From positions 1 through 44,799 of the IMG/VR virus record IMGVR_UViG_3300017613_000536: a stretch of 44,799 nucleotides of DNA; one strand, given 5' to 3'. Below are positions 8,001 to 16,035 of the stretch, piece by piece; position 1 is the first letter of the stretch; every line of letters begins with the position of its first letter. The notes below the pieces were generated by a model. That model saw nothing but the letters and a program-made list of their open reading frames with translations. It was not told where the DNA came from and searched no databases. Position numbers and translations under genes: made by a program. This DNA is from a virus.

Positions 8001-11000
8001 GGGCCGCGCCCTCCATGGTGGGGTTCTTGACCCCCTCCGGATCCGCGAGCAGCCCCTGGAGTTCCTTGGCGTACCCTTCCGGGTTGATGTCCAGCAGTTT
8101 GTAGGCACGAGGCGCCACCGTGAGCAGGGTGCCCTCGATGTCCAGAGGTCGCTTCACTCGAGCGAACCCGCTGCGCTCCCACATCTTGCCGGCCACACCG
8201 CCAGATACCCGGCCGAAGAGGATCGGGATCCCAAACGCCTCCATGATCTCGTTGGTGATCTCCTTCCGGGTGGCTCGCGACTCCTTGCCCTCTTCCGGGA
8301 GCATCTCGCTGGGGAGACTTCTCTTGATGGAGCCCCGCCGTGGTGCGAACACGATCTCCTTCTTGCCCTTGATCACGGGCTGTGCCGGCTGGGCCTTCAA
8401 CCCCGCGGTGGGCTCGTCCACCAGCTGGTAGTTAACGGTGGCGCCCTTGCTGGCATCGACGTTGGCCATACACTTCGGGCCGCACGCCCTGCAAACACCA
8501 CCCTCGCCAGGTACGAGTTCTCCCTCACAGCAGATGTTTTCAAACTTGCCGCTCGGCTCGCTCCGGTCCTGCACGTCCTTCTTGTTCTTCCATACGTCCT
8601 CATGGAACGGAGTCTCCAGGATCTGCCCCTGCGTGACGCCGGCCTTCTTCATCTCTGAGATCAGGAACTGCTCGTTGATCATCTTCACGTCAGCGATGTT
8701 GTCGGCGTTGGTGATGATTCGTATAGAGGTGTTGAGTCCCGCGGATCGTGCCGCGTCGAACTCAGCCAACCGGATCATCACCTCGTTCTTGTGAAACCAC
8801 CCGGAGTTGGAGATGTGGAGTTCAAACTGATCCGCGTATGGGGCCAGAGCCTTGTACTGGGCGTCCGTTATTGGAGCATACGCCCCAGAGATAAGGATTG
8901 TCTTCGGCTTGACCTTGAGGTCCTTGGCCAGCTTGAGCCACTCGAGAACGGTACCGTTGGCTATGGCGTGCGAGTCGCACCCCTTCTGCCCACACCGGAT
9001 AATCATGCTCTCGTTGAACCGCTTTAGGTTTGCACTGTTCTTCGCGGTCAGCCACTTGTGCAGTCTCTCCACGTTGATGAACTCGAGGTCCCGGAGTTCC
9101 ATGGCGAGATGGTTTCCAAAGAGGTGATTGAACTGCCGGTTCACCCAGCAGATCCCGCCGTAACAAGCCTCGATGCGAGTCTCCATCGGCAATACCCCAG
9201 TGGCCACCCGCTCCACGGAGGTGTGGGCTCTCTGGCACCCCCTGGTCAGGTGCAGGACCCAGAGGTCTTTCAGTTTCCCGTCAGTATGGAGCTCAAACAT
9301 ATTGCTGGAGGTCTTTATCTCCGGAGCTCTTTCGTAGAGCACGCCGTAGTCTTCCACCCGCTCCTTGCCGGTCTGCTCCTTCCTGGCCTGAGAGAGGGTC
9401 TTTATGATCCGCTTGACTGGGTTGTCTACCCTGGCCAACCTGCCCACCGGCACCGACACCTCGTAGATTCTTGTCTCCTCGTCCGTGTTCACCCGCTTGC
9501 GTACCGTAGCCTCCCTCTTGACCAGCTGCAAATTTTTTCCTTGACTCCAGGGACCGTTCTCCCTTAGTCTTGACTTGAACGCGGCAAAACGAGAGGAATC
9601 CCTCGAACCGCGATCACGGCCCTTGGGTGGGATACTCGCCCTCGGGCCTTCGCTTTTGTCCTGCCACACATCCCCCCGCTCGATCGCCTGGAATATCTCC
9701 TTCGCATTCGCGGGGAACAGGTTCGGCGCGGCCTTCCGGACGAACTGCCGGAAGAAGTTGTAGATCTTCCGGAAGAGCGAGTTCGCCTCTCCCCTGGGAT
9801 TCCAGTTGGCGTAGGCGTCTGCAGCCATCTCCTCGTTGCCGTACTTCTTCAGGATGGTGCGTATCTCAGCCGGCGTGAGTACCATACGCATGGCGGCATG
9901 GAATATCTCGTGGTCCAGGGTATCGTCCCGCTCGTACTTGGACAGCTCTATCATCCCCTCGCCGGCAGAGAGCCGTTGGAAGGCCCCGGCAATCCTCATC
10001 GCTCCGGCCCGTACCTGGTCGGCATTCTTTGCGCCCCGTTCCCTGGCGATCGACTCGAGCACCTCCTCGTCAGGCACGATCTCCAGCTGCTTCGATACGG
10101 TGAGCTTCATGCCGTTGGGCATGGTGACCCGGAACTTGCCAGCGCCGGTCTGCTCTACCGTGCCCCAGGGCATGATCCGCTTCAGGTCCTCCAGGAGAAC
10201 GTCAGGGCGATCCGATATGCTGATCCACTTGGTAGGCTGGAACATGGGCTGGCCCTTGCCCAGGACGGCGGCCTTCATGTCGGGCGTGATGTCCAGGGAG
10301 TGGGTGGTAAACCTTTCTCCAAACTCACCCTTCCCAACCTTCGCGCCCCACTTCTTAACGTACTTGTTCACGGAGCGTACAAGCTGGTCGTCGTAGAACC
10401 GCTTCATGCCCTCGCCGCCGACTTTGAGGTCGAGGCCCTCAAGAGTACCGTACTCTCCCGGTGCCGCCATCAATTTATCAGCTATTTCTTTTCCAACAAC
10501 CTCATCCAGCATTTTACCGTTGAGGGTTTTTTCCGAAGCATCCACCACCTTGCCTTCTTTATCTACAAACATGCTGGTTGTGTTTCTTGGACCACCAAGT
10601 TGTCCAGAATCCCTGAGCATTATGGTGATGCCCCGGTCGGCCTGGTCTTTACGTTGCCCCCAAACAATTTTTTCCACCTGCTTACTCAAATCATACCGTT
10701 CTGCTTGCTGCGCCCCGGTGGTCCACGCGATACGGTCGTACCCGTTCTCGGCTGCCTCCCTGATCATGCGCTTCATGGCGAGCATCGGCCACGTCTTCTT
10801 GAAGGGGGCGTCGGGGACGGTGCCGTGCTTACCTTCGGCAGCATCTATTATTTTCTCGTATGCCTCTCTCACCTCGGAAGGGAACGGTTCTTTTTTGTAT
10901 CGATAATAATGGTCCCCAATTACATTCATAACCCGAGAATCAGTAGCCTGTTCCCACTCGATTGCAGACAAGCCCAGCTTGTCCCATACGGGACGGGCGA

Positions 11001-13557
11001 CAGTCTCAAAGTTGTCCTTGGCGGCATCCAGCAGCTTTTTGCTGGTTTCCTCGTCTGGCTTATACCCCCCCCTCTTCCCGGCCTGATGCCAGTCGCTTTG
11101 TATCTCCTCGAGGAAGAGAACCTTCTTGCCGTCTGCGTCGGTTCGGTCGTTGGCTCGGATGTGGGCCAGGACGTTCGGCTCGTCCCAGTGACCGCCCGTG
11201 AAGGTGCCCTCTGTTGGAGGGGCAGGATATTTCAACCCTAGCTCAAGCCAAGCCTCTTGGGCCGCCTGCTGCTTGTCCATTGAGTCTGTGAGAACACCAC
11301 CCTCTCCCTCCTTGACCACCCCCCATGCTCCGTCGTCAAGCCGCGTAAACATGTACCCAGGCGGCAACTCTGTCTGTAGCGGTTGATGCGGCATCCTCAA
11401 GAGTATCTCCCGGTAGTTCTCGCCGCCGGGGAGGTTGAGGTCGCTGCGGTTGAACTTGGTGGCAATGTCCTCGTCGGTAAGGATTTCCCCCAAAAAGAGA
11501 ACCCTGGCCCCCTCCCTCTCGAGTTCTAGGCCCTCGTCTGAGTCATAAATCCATCGAGGGGGCTCGGTGGGGTCGCCAAACTTATAACCCACCGCACCAT
11601 TGGGTATTTCTGTCTCAGGTATTCCATGCCGCTCCAGTTGCTCCTCATCGGAGGGAACCTTGCCGGGGTCATGGCCTCTTGTAGTCTCCTCGAGCTCCAG
11701 CTGGTTCCCCCGGACGTACTCCATCACCTCCTGCTTGCTTACCTTCCGGTCGCCCTGCTCCGCGAGCCATTCCTTGATGCCCAGGCTCTCAACCTCCTCG
11801 GCTTTGACCTCACCCTTCTTCACCATCGAGTCGATCTGCTGGGAGGCTTGCTTTGCAAACATCTTGCCGGGGAGTTTCTTCTCGGCTACTTCCGAAAACT
11901 GGGAGTACATACCCGGTACGGGCTGGGCCATCTTCTTGCCGGGCTTCTTCATTCCTGAAGAATCAAGATCCGGCTCTCTTCGCATAAAACCATCTTGCCA
12001 CTCAAAGCCATGCCTTGAATACCATGCAACAATATCCATGGGAGCAGACTCTTCTCCTCCCCCCGGCTCTACTTCAACTGCCAACCCATGCTTATCCGCA
12101 ATCTCCGTCAACCGCCGAAGAGCCCGTCCTCCAATGCCCTTTTCTCGCATCCCCGTTTCTACTGTAATTGTGTGTAATTCGAGAGCATCCTTGTCGGCGT
12201 TCATTCCAACATCGAGGGTGTCCATTCCTTCTGGCAAGCCCACCTCTTCGCTGAACTCTTCTGATGCAGCCTTCAGTCGCTCCTCTAACGGTACGGGCTG
12301 GGCCATCTTCTTGCCCTTCTCGGGTTCCCCCTTGGGGGTCGTTGTAGCCGGCGGCAGGGTCTTGTCCTTATCGCCCAGGTCGAGGGGCACGGTACCCGGC
12401 TCCGTAATACCAAGCTCCTGGCGTAGCTTCTCGTCCTTGTGGGCCACCTTCTTATCGTCCTTGGCCTTCTTCTCCTTCTCCAGGTCGAGCTGCTTCTTCA
12501 CGGCCCGTTCCCGGTACGCCTGTACTCCGGAACCCATACCGCCCATGAGTGCGGCACCACCGGCGGCTACGGGCGCCACCTCGAGCGCGGCCTTCACCTT
12601 GCCCTGATGCGGCATACCTGCAGACTTGGCGGCCTCGTCCTGGGCGGCCGCGGTGGCCATCTCGGAGAGCGTCTCCACGGGGATGCTTTTGGCCATGTTC
12701 GCAAGGTGCTTCCTGAGGGGCGTCAGAGCCCCTTCCTTGAGAGGTTTGCTCAGTCCAAGGATCTTTCCAAGGGCCAAGTCGCTAACGGCCTCAAAACCAC
12801 CTTCTGCGAGCCCTGAGAGGATTGCGGGGGTACGGGCCTTCTCCCTCGATATCCCCAGCTTCTCGGCCTCCTCCATGAAGGAGTCGTACTCGGCTATGCC
12901 AAACAGGAACCCGGCAGACCCGGCATACCCCATCACCGCGCCCAGGGCCGTACCGATTGGAGAGCCCAGCGAGCCCAACCCCGCGCCGACCGCGGCGCCC
13001 GGAAGACCACCAGCCACGGAGGCCGGTACCATACGGAAGGATCCGCGGAGAGTTTTGAAGGCCTCCTCGTTCTCGGGCCGGAGCCATTCCTCCACCGCCC
13101 CGGTCTTGCCCAGCCATTTGTCGGTATCGATCCCCAGCTTGTCGTTGATACCCATCACCCTGCCGGCACGCAGGAACATCTCGGGGGTATCCACGCCGGC
13201 GCCCAGGGCGGCACCCCTGGCAGCTTCCCTGCCGCCCCCGATGAAGTCAGAGACGGCGTCCTTGCCGATATCCAGCAAGGACCTGGCCGGCATCGGCTGG
13301 TCGAGGGTTGTGCCCTCCCCTGGCAGGGGGCCTTCCCAGGATCCGCTCGCAGGATCCTCCCAGGATCCGGACGCACCAGGACGGGAGGGGGTGGTGAGGA
13401 ACTGCATTGTGGGGTCTGGGTCTTTAGGTTCCTCGGGCGCCTCCAGGAATCCCATCGTGGGGTCTGGGTTCTGGGGATCCGATGTCAGGAAGTCCATCGT
13501 GGGGTCAGACGCAGGAGTATCCTGGCCCATCAGGAACTCCATAGTAGGGTCTTTCAC
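5023..13557 (-). CDS. Giant polyvalent internal virion/ejection protein (2844 aa)
   Basis: Residues 1-57 hold four copies of DPTM(E/D/G/Q)FL. A Gly/Ala-rich segment (about 178-225) could insert in membranes. A small GNAT-like module lies near 450-525 (REKGIGGRALRRL), and polyvalent-protein domains follow (about 550-1105), including GGHWDEPNVLAHIRANDR and IAWTTGAQQAERYDLSK. A DHEIFHAAM metallopeptidase site (His1216, Glu1217, His1220) with NEEMAADAYANW downstream comes next. A Cys-rich barrel-like region spans about 1430-1700. A long helical region with the LPD38-like tail (about 2260-2790) completes it. Such proteins are packaged in the capsid, injected with the DNA and bring several enzymes into the host. 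The start is GTG at 13557, directly after the upstream TAA, with AGGAGGAGGG before it. It is the last gene of the late operon. Confidence 0.9.
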   Translation of the reverse strand: MKDPTMEFLMGQDTPASDPTMDFLTSDPQNPDPTMGFLEAPEEPKDPDPTMQFLTTPSRPGASGSWEDPASGSWEGPLPGEGTTLDQPMPARSLLDIGKDAVSDFIGGGREAARGAALGAGVDTPEMFLRAGRVMGINDKLGIDTDKWLGKTGAVEEWLRPENEEAFKTLRGSFRMVPASVAGGLPGAAVGAGLGSLGSPIGTALGAVMGYAGSAGFLFGIAEYDSFMEEAEKLGISREKARTPAILSGLAEGGFEAVSDLALGKILGLSKPLKEGALTPLRKHLANMAKSIPVETLSEMATAAAQDEAAKSAGMPHQGKVKAALEVAPVAAGGAALMGGMGSGVQAYRERAVKKQLDLEKEKKAKDDKKVAHKDEKLRQELGITEPGTVPLDLGDKDKTLPPATTTPKGEPEKGKKMAQPVPLEERLKAASEEFSEEVGLPEGMDTLDVGMNADKDALELHTITVETGMREKGIGGRALRRLTEIADKHGLAVEVEPGGGEESAPMDIVAWYSRHGFEWQDGFMRREPDLDSSGMKKPGKKMAQPVPGMYSQFSEVAEKKLPGKMFAKQASQQIDSMVKKGEVKAEEVESLGIKEWLAEQGDRKVSKQEVMEYVRGNQLELEETTRGHDPGKVPSDEEQLERHGIPETEIPNGAVGYKFGDPTEPPRWIYDSDEGLELEREGARVLFLGEILTDEDIATKFNRSDLNLPGGENYREILLRMPHQPLQTELPPGYMFTRLDDGAWGVVKEGEGGVLTDSMDKQQAAQEAWLELGLKYPAPPTEGTFTGGHWDEPNVLAHIRANDRTDADGKKVLFLEEIQSDWHQAGKRGGYKPDEETSKKLLDAAKDNFETVARPVWDKLGLSAIEWEQATDSRVMNVIGDHYYRYKKEPFPSEVREAYEKIIDAAEGKHGTVPDAPFKKTWPMLAMKRMIREAAENGYDRIAWTTGAQQAERYDLSKQVEKIVWGQRKDQADRGITIMLRDSGQLGGPRNTTSMFVDKEGKVVDASEKTLNGKMLDEVVGKEIADKLMAAPGEYGTLEGLDLKVGGEGMKRFYDDQLVRSVNKYVKKWGAKVGKGEFGERFTTHSLDITPDMKAAVLGKGQPMFQPTKWISISDRPDVLLEDLKRIMPWGTVEQTGAGKFRVTMPNGMKLTVSKQLEIVPDEEVLESIARERGAKNADQVRAGAMRIAGAFQRLSAGEGMIELSKYERDDTLDHEIFHAAMRMVLTPAEIRTILKKYGNEEMAADAYANWNPRGEANSLFRKIYNFFRQFVRKAAPNLFPANAKEIFQAIERGDVWQDKSEGPRASIPPKGRDRGSRDSSRFAAFKSRLRENGPWSQGKNLQLVKREATVRKRVNTDEETRIYEVSVPVGRLARVDNPVKRIIKTLSQARKEQTGKERVEDYGVLYERAPEIKTSSNMFELHTDGKLKDLWVLHLTRGCQRAHTSVERVATGVLPMETRIEACYGGICWVNRQFNHLFGNHLAMELRDLEFINVERLHKWLTAKNSANLKRFNESMIIRCGQKGCDSHAIANGTVLEWLKLAKDLKVKPKTILISGAYAPITDAQYKALAPYADQFELHISNSGWFHKNEVMIRLAEFDAARSAGLNTSIRIITNADNIADVKMINEQFLISEMKKAGVTQGQILETPFHEDVWKNKKDVQDRSEPSGKFENICCEGELVPGEGGVCRACGPKCMANVDASKGATVNYQLVDEPTAGLKAQPAQPVIKGKKEIVFAPRRGSIKRSLPSEMLPEEGKESRATRKEITNEIMEAFGIPILFGRVSGGVAGKMWERSGFARVKRPLDIEGTLLTVAPRAYKLLDINPEGYAKELQGLLADPEGVKNPTMEGAAQFFQRYVTGVQSELVKDAPQFHEAFEGALFNHPELQEAMVRIRQMWVDHQLLPPQKKLETMIVSGDRKKPRMSMNEFWAKFINDIEFLDVFSKEVEKRMGDKLETADNPHKVAWLTRGWPKRAIQFLRWGTYRMTDEGFEAQGPGLFPILKGIEAEGRRQELDQYLVAKRVVNDDRLLESYENIMSREEFQQVVDQLEPELEQVAGQLHKYNADLLQFLVDSGRISQELAEKIQEKNLFYVPLYRVMDSGAHQGGLSNRKFGDIFSPLKKVGGEAREVYSPTETMVANTFTIINLASRNEVGKAMAKIAELPNMGDLIHKVDTPMKPQSMKLEEALKSIQKQLKDSPSDVAARILEVLDMMTEHNKVVNKIFKEMEAGEGGLVEWENMVEEAGLAPEDVFLIQEVLTAFRPNYATRENEAIFYENGEPTIYWMAPEVHGAIMGLDAESVNAAWRLFAHPAKWLRAGATIYSPEFALRNPVRDQITAFLFTNYGYKPFWDLGRGIFHILGKTELYQQFNASGAGTSALVSMDRNYIQTDLSKILANRVKRIKHRVVHPLESVQMLSEILEEGTRVGAMARAAHGGVLWGKKEGTPDRGALMDAGIEARDMTLDFKQFGQLTKGYAMISAFWNPKIQGLEKMRRQFRDHPARTTALGFFGITLPSLLIWYAQKDDEFYQEIAPWRRILFWNFVTHNDDGSLKNIWSIPKPFEMGLIFGSIPEIIGDWIVEHDKATVKELGKALWEGASPFQLPNVAIAPIEWKTEQSLFFDRPTVPRDKLGADPYLQYGPYTSRSIRLLAEAMNKVPGLKHLASPGKLENLLYTTFAGAGRLVVASLDRALEKFNVGDIPDMPAQDIHDVIPGWKGFHTRFPSASSRSVGRFYDELSAEMQKHKSTKITEGIADVAPLARVAGAGGLVNEISGMAKSGRLRELEKYKDLIDIQRNTAREIFANKTATPEEKKKALDACWWAIIDLAREAIGKEKLTKRPIGWRK

Positions 13558-14700
13558 TTATTGAGGCCCTCCTCCTGCTGCTGCTGCAATCATTGCGTCG
13601 ATCTCGGCCTTGCCTTCTTCTGGGGTCATCTCTCCTGCCTGGACCAGGTTCTTGATCGACTGAGCCCTCGGAGAGGCATAAACCTGGGCGGCTACGGGGT
13701 CTACCCCCGGCGGTGGAGCTCCCGCGGATCCCGCTGCTGCTCCCGTGTCCACCTCATCGCCCAACCCCGCCAATCGGCGCATCCGCTGGTAGGCGTCCCG
13801 CAAGGTTTGCTGGTCCTCTTTTGCCTGTTCGTAGTTCTTGTGGTCCGGGTTGTTTGCCTGGGCGTCGATAACGTCCAGGGCGTTCTTGCTCGAGGAGATC
13901 ATCTTGATGAGATAATCGCCCAGGGATTCGGAGTCTCCCCTGGGAGGCATGGCCAGCTGGTACTTCTTGAGGATCATGGGAACGAGGGTTTTGAGCCGAC
14001 CGAACTCTACCTTTCCGATTTCGCCCAAGCCCTCAATCTCCAGCTTCTCCTGGTCGTGCTTCCAGTCCCGGTACTTCTCCGGACCCATGGCCTCCCTGGC
14101 GTACCCGTCCAGCAGGTACATGACGTTTTGCTTGGCCTCCTCGGAGTCCGGGATATCGTCTGTCATGGTCTTAATGGCGTACATGAGCTTCTCTTCTTCC
14201 TGCTCTGTAAACGCATCGCTCGCCTTGATCTTGCTGGACAGTACGGTACCCCATTGCCGCATGGACGCCACCATGGATTCCGTGCTCGACAGGTCCAGCT
14301 TGTCCAGAAACTCCACCCCCAGCTTCCGGGCTTCTGTCTTCGCTTTTACACCGTACTCCTTGCCCAGCCGTGTCTCACGATCCGCTGCCGTCTTGGCCTG
14401 GGACTCAGACGCCGCGGCGGCCTTGCCGGAGATATCTTCTCGCGCCCTGTTGCTTCGCTCGGTTTCCGCTGATGTCGTATTGAACCGCTCGCCCACGGCC
14501 TTGTCGGAGGCCTCCTTGCGCTTGAGCTCGCCCTCCTGTATGGCGATGTTCGCCTTCCGGTCTTTACTCTTGTCTTTCAGGTCCCTGGACAATACCACGG
14601 TTTTGTACGCATCTAGGAAGTTCCCAGCCAGGTCAATCGATCCACCGAACTGATTGTATGTTGGCCACAGATTCCTGCCGCCGCCTACTCTTCCACCCAT
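13558..14700 (-). CDS. Internal virion protein, coiled-coil type
   Basis: This 380-residue product starts MGGRVGGGRNLWPTYNQF. Residues 40-130 are strongly charged and helical (RDLKDKSKDRKAN, KRKEASDKAVGER), typical of coiled-coil ejection proteins of podoviruses. The C-terminus is Ala/Gly/Pro-rich and ends AAAAGGGPQ. There are no cysteines or enzyme motifs. It sits between the DNA-transfer-like protein and the giant polyvalent protein, the usual place for a second ejection protein. Its TAA is followed at once by the GTG of the giant gene, so the two are probably made in a coupled way. The role as injected internal core protein is inferred from context and composition. Confidence 0.75.
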   Translation of the reverse strand: MGGRVGGGRNLWPTYNQFGGSIDLAGNFLDAYKTVVLSRDLKDKSKDRKANIAIQEGELKRKEASDKAVGERFNTTSAETERSNRAREDISGKAAAASESQAKTAADRETRLGKEYGVKAKTEARKLGVEFLDKLDLSSTESMVASMRQWGTVLSSKIKASDAFTEQEEEKLMYAIKTMTDDIPDSEEAKQNVMYLLDGYAREAMGPEKYRDWKHDQEKLEIEGLGEIGKVEFGRLKTLVPMILKKYQLAMPPRGDSESLGDYLIKMISSSKNALDVIDAQANNPDHKNYEQAKEDQQTLRDAYQRMRRLAGLGDEVDTGAAAGSAGAPPPGVDPVAAQVYASPRAQSIKNLVQAGEMTPEEGKAEIDAMIAAAAGGGPQ

Positions 14701-14717
14701 GACTGGCCTCCTTTAAC

Positions 14718-15497
14718 TCAAGCATTTAAGTAGTCGAAATTTCTTGCCGGGACCTTGGCGATGTTCGCCGCGCCACCCTTATTCAGTAGAGCATTAATGC
14801 CCAGGGCGGCCGCGGTGCTCCCACCCTGGAGCCCCTGCATAAGTGCTTGCTGACCGCCCAGGATCCCGCCGGCCTCCGCGGCGCCTCCAGCCAGGATCGT
14901 GTTCGCCATGCCGCTGGCTGCGTTCGCGTTCGCGTTCGACATGGCCGGCACCACGTTCATTGCCGGGTTCGTTGCAGCCGCGTGCCCAGCCAGGGAGTTG
15001 ATGTTCTGCTGCAAGGGATTCAAGCGCGTGTTGATCCACTCGTTTATGAAATTCCCCCTGCCCTGCCTGGTCAGTTCCGCGGCGGTGTCCATCGAGTAGT
15101 CTGTGAGCTTCCGGCCGTACATGGACCCCGTGCCCGTACTCTTAAGGTCCATCTCCTTCTGGGCCTTCTCGATGGCGTAGTCGATGGAGGCTTGGGTGTC
15201 CTTGTAGTAGTCGCTCTCCTCGTAAGAACCAGGACCCTCGCTCCACAGGTCCTGGAACGCGCTCTGAGCGTCCCGGTGACCAGAGCGCATTGCGTCTGCA
15301 TGGGCGTTGGCACTCTCATCGAACTGGAGCATCGACTCCGCGTGCTCGAGGAACGGCATCATATCCTCACGGTTTTGATCGTACATATCCCGCTGCAGAT
15401 CGGTGGCGTACTTGCTCGCAGCCGCCCCCGCATCCGCGGCATCGCTCGAGGCGTTAGAGCCCGTGATCGCACCGACAACGCCAGAAACTACGCTCAT
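14718..15497 (-). CDS. DNA-transfer/ejection protein (P22 gp7-like role)
   Basis: This 259-residue product starts MSVVSGVVGAITGSNASSDAA. The small-residue N-terminus, followed by YATDLQRDMYDQNREDMMPFLEHAE, is typical of podovirus DNA-transfer proteins. It is followed by a helical middle and a Gly/Ala/Asn-rich C-terminal third (LAGGAAEAGGILGGQQALMQG) that could enter a membrane. Such proteins leave the head first and help form the channel across the host envelope. The ATG at 15497 overlaps the stop of the GNAT gene (ATGA). Confidence 0.78.
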   Translation of the reverse strand: MSVVSGVVGAITGSNASSDAADAGAAASKYATDLQRDMYDQNREDMMPFLEHAESMLQFDESANAHADAMRSGHRDAQSAFQDLWSEGPGSYEESDYYKDTQASIDYAIEKAQKEMDLKSTGTGSMYGRKLTDYSMDTAAELTRQGRGNFINEWINTRLNPLQQNINSLAGHAAATNPAMNVVPAMSNANANAASGMANTILAGGAAEAGGILGGQQALMQGLQGGSTAAALGINALLNKGGAANIAKVPARNFDYLNA

Positions 15498-16021
15498 TGG
15501 AAGTCCTCCTCTGTTAACTGCTTGAATGCTACAGCCTCGAAGGGCATATATCCCATCCGCTCATACCACTCCATTAAACTCCTGCCAGCCTCCGTGGTGA
15601 TGGCCAGGGCTACCTTCTTCATCCGGCAGCCGTTCTCATACGCCATCTTGGTCGTGGCCTTCAGCAGTGCCTTGCCGATACCCTGCCCTCTAAAACCAGG
15701 ATGCACATACCAGCCTGACTCCACGCAGATCCGCTGCCCGTATGCGAGCATACTGGGCTCGTACCGGCAGGAGTAGAATCCCACGATCTTGCCGTAAACT
15801 TCCGCGACCAGGCAGGATCCGACCGTGCCCTGGTTCATTACCAGTCTTGCGAACCCGGCCTGTACGCTCAGGTGCGAGAAGTCCAGGCCCAGAACGAATG
15901 CGAGCTCCTCCTTGTACTCCAGGTACCCGATCTCCACGAGCACCGGCACGTCCTCCTGTGTTGCTGGTCGTACTGCCATCGGGATGTCCTTTGCTTCTGC
16001 TGTCTCTTTTACTTGGGCCAT
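15494..16021 (-). CDS. GNAT-family acetyltransferase in the virion module
   Basis: This 175-residue product carries a GNAT fold. The acetyl-CoA loop VHPGFRGQGIGKALLKA (from about residue 107) matches the Q/RxxGxG/A motif, and GRSLMEWYERMGYMPFE matches the C-terminal strand and helix. It would transfer an acyl group from acyl-CoA to an amine. The target is unknown. It lies between the seven-repeat fibre gene and the first ejection gene and overlaps the latter by 4 bp. It may modify a virion protein, or act on the host after late expression. The ATG at 16021 has an AGGAGGAAGA site. Confidence 0.88.
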   Translation of the reverse strand: MAQVKETAEAKDIPMAVRPATQEDVPVLVEIGYLEYKEELAFVLGLDFSHLSVQAGFARLVMNQGTVGSCLVAEVYGKIVGFYSCRYEPSMLAYGQRICVESGWYVHPGFRGQGIGKALLKATTKMAYENGCRMKKVALAITTEAGRSLMEWYERMGYMPFEAVAFKQLTEEDFQ

Positions 16022-16035
16022 GATCTTCCTCCTTG

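Noticed and set aside
5329-13564. Many long open frames on the plus strand opposite the giant gene (for example 9898-11241 and 12626-13564)
   Set aside because: They mirror the codon pattern of the minus-strand gene, lack ribosome-binding sites and known motifs, and would overlap a well-supported protein completely.
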